This document shows positions 1 through 20,000 of a stretch of DNA of 20,000 nucleotides, piece by piece. The stretch is from positions 20,479-40,478 of the forward strand of contig JAHBMJ010000576.1 of NCBI GenBank assembly GCA_018398765.1, read 5' to 3'. Each line of letters opens with the position of its first letter. Within the stretch, counting starts at the first letter, position 1. The DNA comes from Chromera velia (lineage: Eukaryota > Sar > Chromeraceae). The position numbers and the translations under genes are program-made. The notes under the pieces were generated by a model. The model was given only the letters and a program-made list of their open reading frames with translations. It did not search any database and was not told where the DNA came from.

Positions 1-15
1 CTGACATCAAATGCC

Positions 16-693
16 TCAAAGCTCCCAAAAACGTGTACGTGCATTATCTACGCTCGACTCCTCAGCAGCTGCCGCAGATGAGGAAGACGAGGCAGAGGCA
101 CAGGCGGAAGCGGAGGAAGAAGGGGAGGAAAGAGGGTCACAGAAGAGGACACCAGAGGCCAAAACAGAGTGGTGGATGTCAGGGCACACTCTGAAGAGAA
201 GCACGCTTTTCACCCTGGCCTCTGCGGCCTCTTTGTCCCCCTGGAGAACAAACAGGGCCCGGTTACCGAATTTCCAACTGCAGCTGAGCTTCGACAGGCG
301 GTAACCCATCTGGGTCGGACGCTGGCGAGAGGGCGCGGGGTCGATGAAGCCAAGGCTGGCAATGGACAGTTCGGGAATCCACTTCACCCCTGCTGCAATT
401 GCGATGGCGTCGAGGACATGGTACGCGTCCCTGAAGTCGCGAGCGTAAATGTCGATAATCTGCATGCAAGGATGTGATTCAGTGTGGTCAAATACACTCA
501 TCGGACGCAATGAGAGAGAGCCAAGGAAGAATCCACTCACCTTCAGCTGTTTGTCTCCGTACAAAAAGAGACGGCAGATAAATTCCGGCACCACAAGAAC
601 CTCGTTCTCTCCTCCTTCGCATCCAGACCGCCGTCCATACATCTCGAAAGTCACAAGCGCGTGCCGACCCTCTGGGGGATCGTGTCGAACAAT
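16..693 (-). CDS. Exons D and E: unrecognised C-terminal region
   Basis: Exon D (693-541, 51 codons, phase 0) and exon E (459-16) flank an 81-nt intron with GTGAGT and TGCAG borders. The intron length is a multiple of three with no stop, so retention would only insert 27 residues. The products mix hydrophobic strands and helices and look globular, unlike the disordered tail upstream. The last 50 residues are S/A-rich with an acidic end. Homology unknown. Confidence 0.6.
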   Translation of the reverse strand: MVRHDPPEGRHALVTFEMYGRRSGCEGGENEVLVVPEFICRLFLYGDKQLKVSGFFLGSLSLRPMSVFDHTESHPCMQIIDIYARDFRDAYHVLDAIAIAAGVKWIPELSIASLGFIDPAPSRQRPTQMGYRLSKLSCSWKFGNRALFVLQGDKEAAEARVKSVLLFRVCPDIHHSVLASGVLFCDPLSSPSSSASACASASSSSSAAAAEESSVDNARTRFWEL

Positions 694-1778
694 CTGCAAA
701 TGGATAAGAGGATTCGAAAGTCACAACCGCCGTCACGGCAAAGCAAGAATAATTTCAAGGCTGCGCGGGATCTTCCAAGGCAGAAAGCAGAGAAAGTATG
801 TAGACGGAGGGAGTGAGGCCAAAAATGAAAAACTGTGAGAGAGGGAATCTGGAGGTAGAAGAGCTGTGAATGGATGGTTGTGAGGGACGTCCTCGAGAAT
901 TGGGGGCAAGGCACTCAGGGGTAGACGGGAACGGCAAACAAGCGAGCGCGCAAAAAGAAAAGAAGGGCAGGGTCAGACCTACTTTCGGCCGATCGTCACG
1001 CTCCCCGTTGGACCTGCACAAAACAAGCGAAGCATTGCTTAACAGAACACACGAGAAGGAAGGATTCTATGACACAGAGCACTCGAGAGGTTGACGGACT
1101 TTGCCTTTTTCTCGACGGTGGAGCCATTCTCGCTGGTATGGTCACTACTCTTCTCTTGTCCCAAGGTTCGTTTCCCCTGTTGCCTCTCTTTCCTGTCTGC
1201 TTGCGCCTTATTGAACGCCTCGAACCCTTTCTTGTAATTGAGGTACATGTCCTGCAAGGAGAAAAAAGACAGAGAAAGCGGGCAACCGAAAAGCATATCC
1301 TCCCGATGACATTCATATCTGCATAATCAAGATGCAAGCTGCATTCCCTCCCGAAACCCAAGAAAAAAGGACAACTGCTTTTGGTGAACCACGGGCATCG
1401 AAAGCGATCGACACGCCAGATTACGCGGAGCGAGGGGACACGAGTTTTCACTGCTTTGAGCATAACCCACATAGTTCGCGCATCACTTTCAGCGCCCGTT
1501 TCGTGCACACTGACCGAGTTTTTGTCCAATGCTTGGCAAGTTTCGATGTGTTTCTCCATCATCTTCCCGTTCCGTCCACCTGCAGGACCTCTTTTCACTC
1601 TCACTTTTTTGCCGCAACTGCGGCAAGACACACACATTGCTGGCACCACTTTCAGACATTCTGCCAACTTGTATCCACACCCTGGGCACTTCTCTTCCTC
1701 GCTCGGCGCTTCCTCCTGCAGCCGCAGGAGAAGCCCGTAGGGAAGAGCAGGGTGCTCCATGGCTTCTCCCCTCGGCAT
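16..1778 (-). CDS. Zinc-ribbon-like multi-exon protein, separate gene or C-terminal extension
   Basis: Five exons join in phase: 1778-1515, 1251-1100, 1013-983, 693-541, 459-16, about 348 codons with a stop at 18-16. The first exon starts at ATG (MPRGEAMEHPALPYG) and has the cysteine cluster CPGCGYKLAEC then CVSCRSCGKKVRVKRG, a C-x-x-C-G...C-x-x-C-G zinc-ribbon-like arrangement. Exon 2 is a basic helix (MYLNYKKGFEAFNKAQADRK). Exon 4 reads HALVTFEMYGRRSGC and VLVVPEFICRLFLYGDKQLK. Exon 5 begins IIDIYARDFRDAYHVLDAIA, then WKFGNRALFVLQGDKEAAEA, and ends in an S/A-rich tail. I do not recognise the family of exons 4-5. The alternative start is splicing at 1770 from the upstream gene. The true 3' end could also lie beyond the window edge. 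Confidence 0.5.
983..1251 (-). CDS. Exons B and C: basic helix and 31-nt microexon
   Basis: Exon B (1251-1100, phase 0 to 2) follows CTTGCAG and ends at GTCCGT inside an open frame. Microexon C (1013-983, 31 nt, phase 2 to 0) lies between TGTGCAG and GTAGGT and supplies SNGERDDRPK. If exon B is read through instead, it stops at 1041-1039 after about 20 more codons. The phase-perfect microexon makes splicing the better reading. Confidence 0.5.
1515..1778 (-). CDS. Exon A: zinc-ribbon-like cysteine cluster
   Basis: Seven cysteines occur in about 60 residues: C-P-G-C-G, A-E-C, M-C-V-S-C-R-S-C-G, and later H-I-E-T-C. Paired C-x-x-C-G motifs are typical of zinc ribbons that bind nucleic acid or stabilise protein contacts. 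The exon ends in phase 0 at GTCAGT. If the upstream gene splices here instead, the acceptor would be CCGAG at 1771 after a long pyrimidine tract, in phase with exon 36. Confidence 0.55.
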
Positions 1779-1989
1779 TGCAATAGGAAAGGGGCAGAAG
1801 AAAGAGAGAAACACAGAGATGTTTCCATGTGCACAGCCCAGGTAAGAAATCGGGTCCCAGCAGATGGAGGCGGAACGCCCTTGTTCATTGGTAGACGTTC
1901 GGTTTAGAACCAGAATCGGAACTCGAACTCCGCGTCTCTCTTTAACCAAAACACGAACCGTACAGAACCTTTCAGAACCCTTGAACTTT

Positions 1990-2002
1990 AATAATATATA
2001 GG
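1990..2002 (-). promoter_or_regulatory. TATA-like AT run upstream of the zinc-ribbon gene
   Basis: The minus strand reads CCTATATATTATT, about 210 bases before the candidate ATG at 1778, at the edge of a CpG-rich block. It could be a core promoter if the zinc-ribbon region is a separate gene. Only composition and position support this. Confidence 0.2.
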
Positions 2003-2140
2003 CTTGAAGTCAAGAGACGTAGACGGCGTCCGAGACGCGCGCGCGGGATCGACTTCGCGCAACACCATGCATTGCGCAACACTTCGAAAGTTGCAACATC
2101 GCCCCCGGCGTCCTATTTGGATGTACAATGATGTCAACGA

Positions 2141-2225
2141 ACGGCGAAGCAATGGTCGGACCCCGGCCTACATGTAGGTAGCCCCTCTCGCGGACGGCGA
2201 AGCTGCGAATCGGGGCCGCCTACAT
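2141..2225. repeat. Imperfect 53-bp direct repeat with inverted arms
   Basis: ACGGCGAAGC occurs at 2141-2150 and again at 2194-2203. Each copy is followed about 10-11 bases later by a CCGGCCTACAT-like sequence (to 2173 and 2225). The palindrome CCTACATGTAGG is at 2167-2178, and its right part plus GTAGCCCC pairs imperfectly with GGGGCCGCCTAC at 2212-2223. Purpose unknown. Confidence 0.55.
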
Positions 2226-2342
2226 CCTAGCCTTAGTAGTTCACCATTGTGCCCCACTCCAAGCCACGCTCTACCTCCCTGCATCTCTCACAGTCTTGGG
2301 CTCCTCCGACATGCGCTCGCATGTCCCCTCGATCCATCTACT

Positions 2343-2483
2343 ATGAAGACAGACGAAAAGGGGAAAATAATCCTAGAGGCATTAAAGGAGCTCCCTCAGG
2401 ATGAAGGTCAGTCAAAAGGGCAGGTACTCGCAAGAATAGTGCATGCTAGGGTGCATCTGCGCACTAGTTTTGCACAAGAATGA
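2343..2483 (+). CDS. Short plus-strand ORF, 46 codons, doubtful
   Basis: Reads MKTDEKGKIILEALKELPQD then EGQSKGQVLARIVHARVH and stops at 2481-2483. The first 20 residues look like a charged amphipathic helix, and GTCAGT at 2408 could act as a donor, making this the first exon of a plus-strand gene. I see no continuation. It may be a remnant, an upstream exon of an unseen transcript, or chance. Confidence 0.2.
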   Translation: MKTDEKGKIILEALKELPQDEGQSKGQVLARIVHARVHLRTSFAQE

Positions 2484-2609
2484 AGAAATACAAGCTAGAA
2501 TTTACTCCGCAATGTGAATGAGTCAGTTAATTAAGACACGTCAAGCCTTCTTCATTAACCTTGCCCAATGCCCTTCGACCAAAGTGATTCCTCTTTCAGT
2601 TTATCACTT

Positions 2610-2860
2610 CATCAGTCAGTCAGTCAGTTGCACGGTCAGTCATGCAGTCAGCCAGCCAGCCAGTCAGCCAGCCGGTTATTCATTCATTCATTCATTCATT
2701 CATTCATTCATTCATTCATTCAGTCAGTCAGTCAGTTAGTCAGTCAGTCAGTCAGTCAGCCAAGTCAGTCAGTCAGTCAGTCAGTCAGTAAATAAGTCCG
2801 TCCGTCCGTCCGTTAGTCAGTCAGTCAGTTGACATGCAGTCAGTCAATAAGTAAGTGGGT
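2610..2860. repeat. Compound tetranucleotide repeat, (CAGT)n, (CATT)n, (CCGT)n
   Basis: Interrupted CAGT units, then about eleven ATTC units (about 2676-2722), then more CAGT units and a short run of GTCC. All plus-strand ORFs here are repeat translations. The minus strand reads as CTGA repeats. Confidence 0.9.
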
Positions 2861-2960
2861 GAGACACTTCAAACTAAGTCATGTGAAGTGCAGCACTCGT
2901 TCCGTTTTCCGTCATGGATCTTTGTTTTCGATTATAGACGGACAAGCCTTCACCTTGTAC

Positions 2961-20000
<17,040 letters not shown>

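Larger units (their letters stand above)
1779..2960. other. Stretch between the two coding blocks
   Basis: About 1.2 kb with no supported minus-strand exon. From right to left it holds the tetranucleotide repeat field (about 2610-2860), a short plus-strand ORF (2343-2483), a CpG-rich block (about 2004-2230), a TATA-like AT run (1990-2002), and a pyrimidine-rich stretch on the minus strand just before 1778. It is either intergenic or a single unusually long intron, as other introns here do not exceed about 530 nt. Confidence 0.5.

Noticed and set aside
996-1949. 317-codon continuous minus-strand ORF as a single exon
   Set aside because: It runs through good splice sites (GTCAGT at 1514, TGCAG at 1252). 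Sequence beyond 1515 reads as intron, and the following exon is in another frame that joins in phase after splicing.
1900-1985. tRNA- or SINE-like B box in the GAACC/TTCGAG-rich stretch
   Set aside because: The nearest match, GTTCGAGTT on the minus strand, lacks the final C of the B-box consensus, and no A box or cloverleaf is visible.
2610-2860. CRISPR-like or satellite array
   Set aside because: Units are four bases with no spacers; this is a compound microsatellite in a eukaryotic genome.

Overview
This window is eukaryotic nuclear DNA. It has intermediate base composition, many short spliced exons and dinucleotide or tetranucleotide microsatellites inside introns. Nearly all recognisable coding sequence lies on the minus strand. 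The protein joins animal-like adhesion modules (EGF, sushi/CCP, HYR) to a GCC2/GCC3-type cysteine-rich stalk and a polytopic membrane core. I know that combination from alveolate protists, and a chromerid alga such as Chromera velia is my best guess. That taxon is an inference from architecture, not a database match.

The main gene runs right to left from beyond base 20000 down to about 2961. I rebuilt 36 minus-strand exons whose splice sites and reading phases join, giving roughly 2,360 codons; the 5' end lies outside the window. In protein order: a beta-sandwich resembling a pre-peptidase C-terminal (PPC) domain (20000-18930), one calcium-binding EGF domain (18690-17996), three sushi domains (17581-15753), two HYR domains (15435-14420), a cysteine-rich stalk (14595-12600), about nine membrane segments with the family's W-E...R-K motif (12600-8500), and a long charged cytoplasmic tail (8500-2961). 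It reads as a large receptor- or adhesion-like surface protein.

From 2960 to 1779 there is about 1.2 kb without convincing minus-strand coding sequence. It holds a tetranucleotide repeat field, a CpG-rich block with an imperfect 53-bp direct repeat, a TATA-like AT stretch and one short plus-strand ORF. From 1778 to 16, five more minus-strand exons join in phase. They encode a cysteine-rich zinc-ribbon-like segment and about 220 residues I do not recognise. This may be a second gene or the far C-terminal part of the main gene: the main gene's last exon ends at a TGA that is also part of a perfect GTGAGT donor.

Two genome-level features stand out. First, the extracellular modules are bounded by phase-1 introns (class 1-1), as in animal exon-shuffled proteins. 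Second, the splice signals are stereotyped: TGCAG acceptors at 30 of 35 introns, and donors with G at +5 in 34 of 35 but C at +3 in 19 of 35. I found no RNA genes, CRISPR arrays or intact mobile elements.
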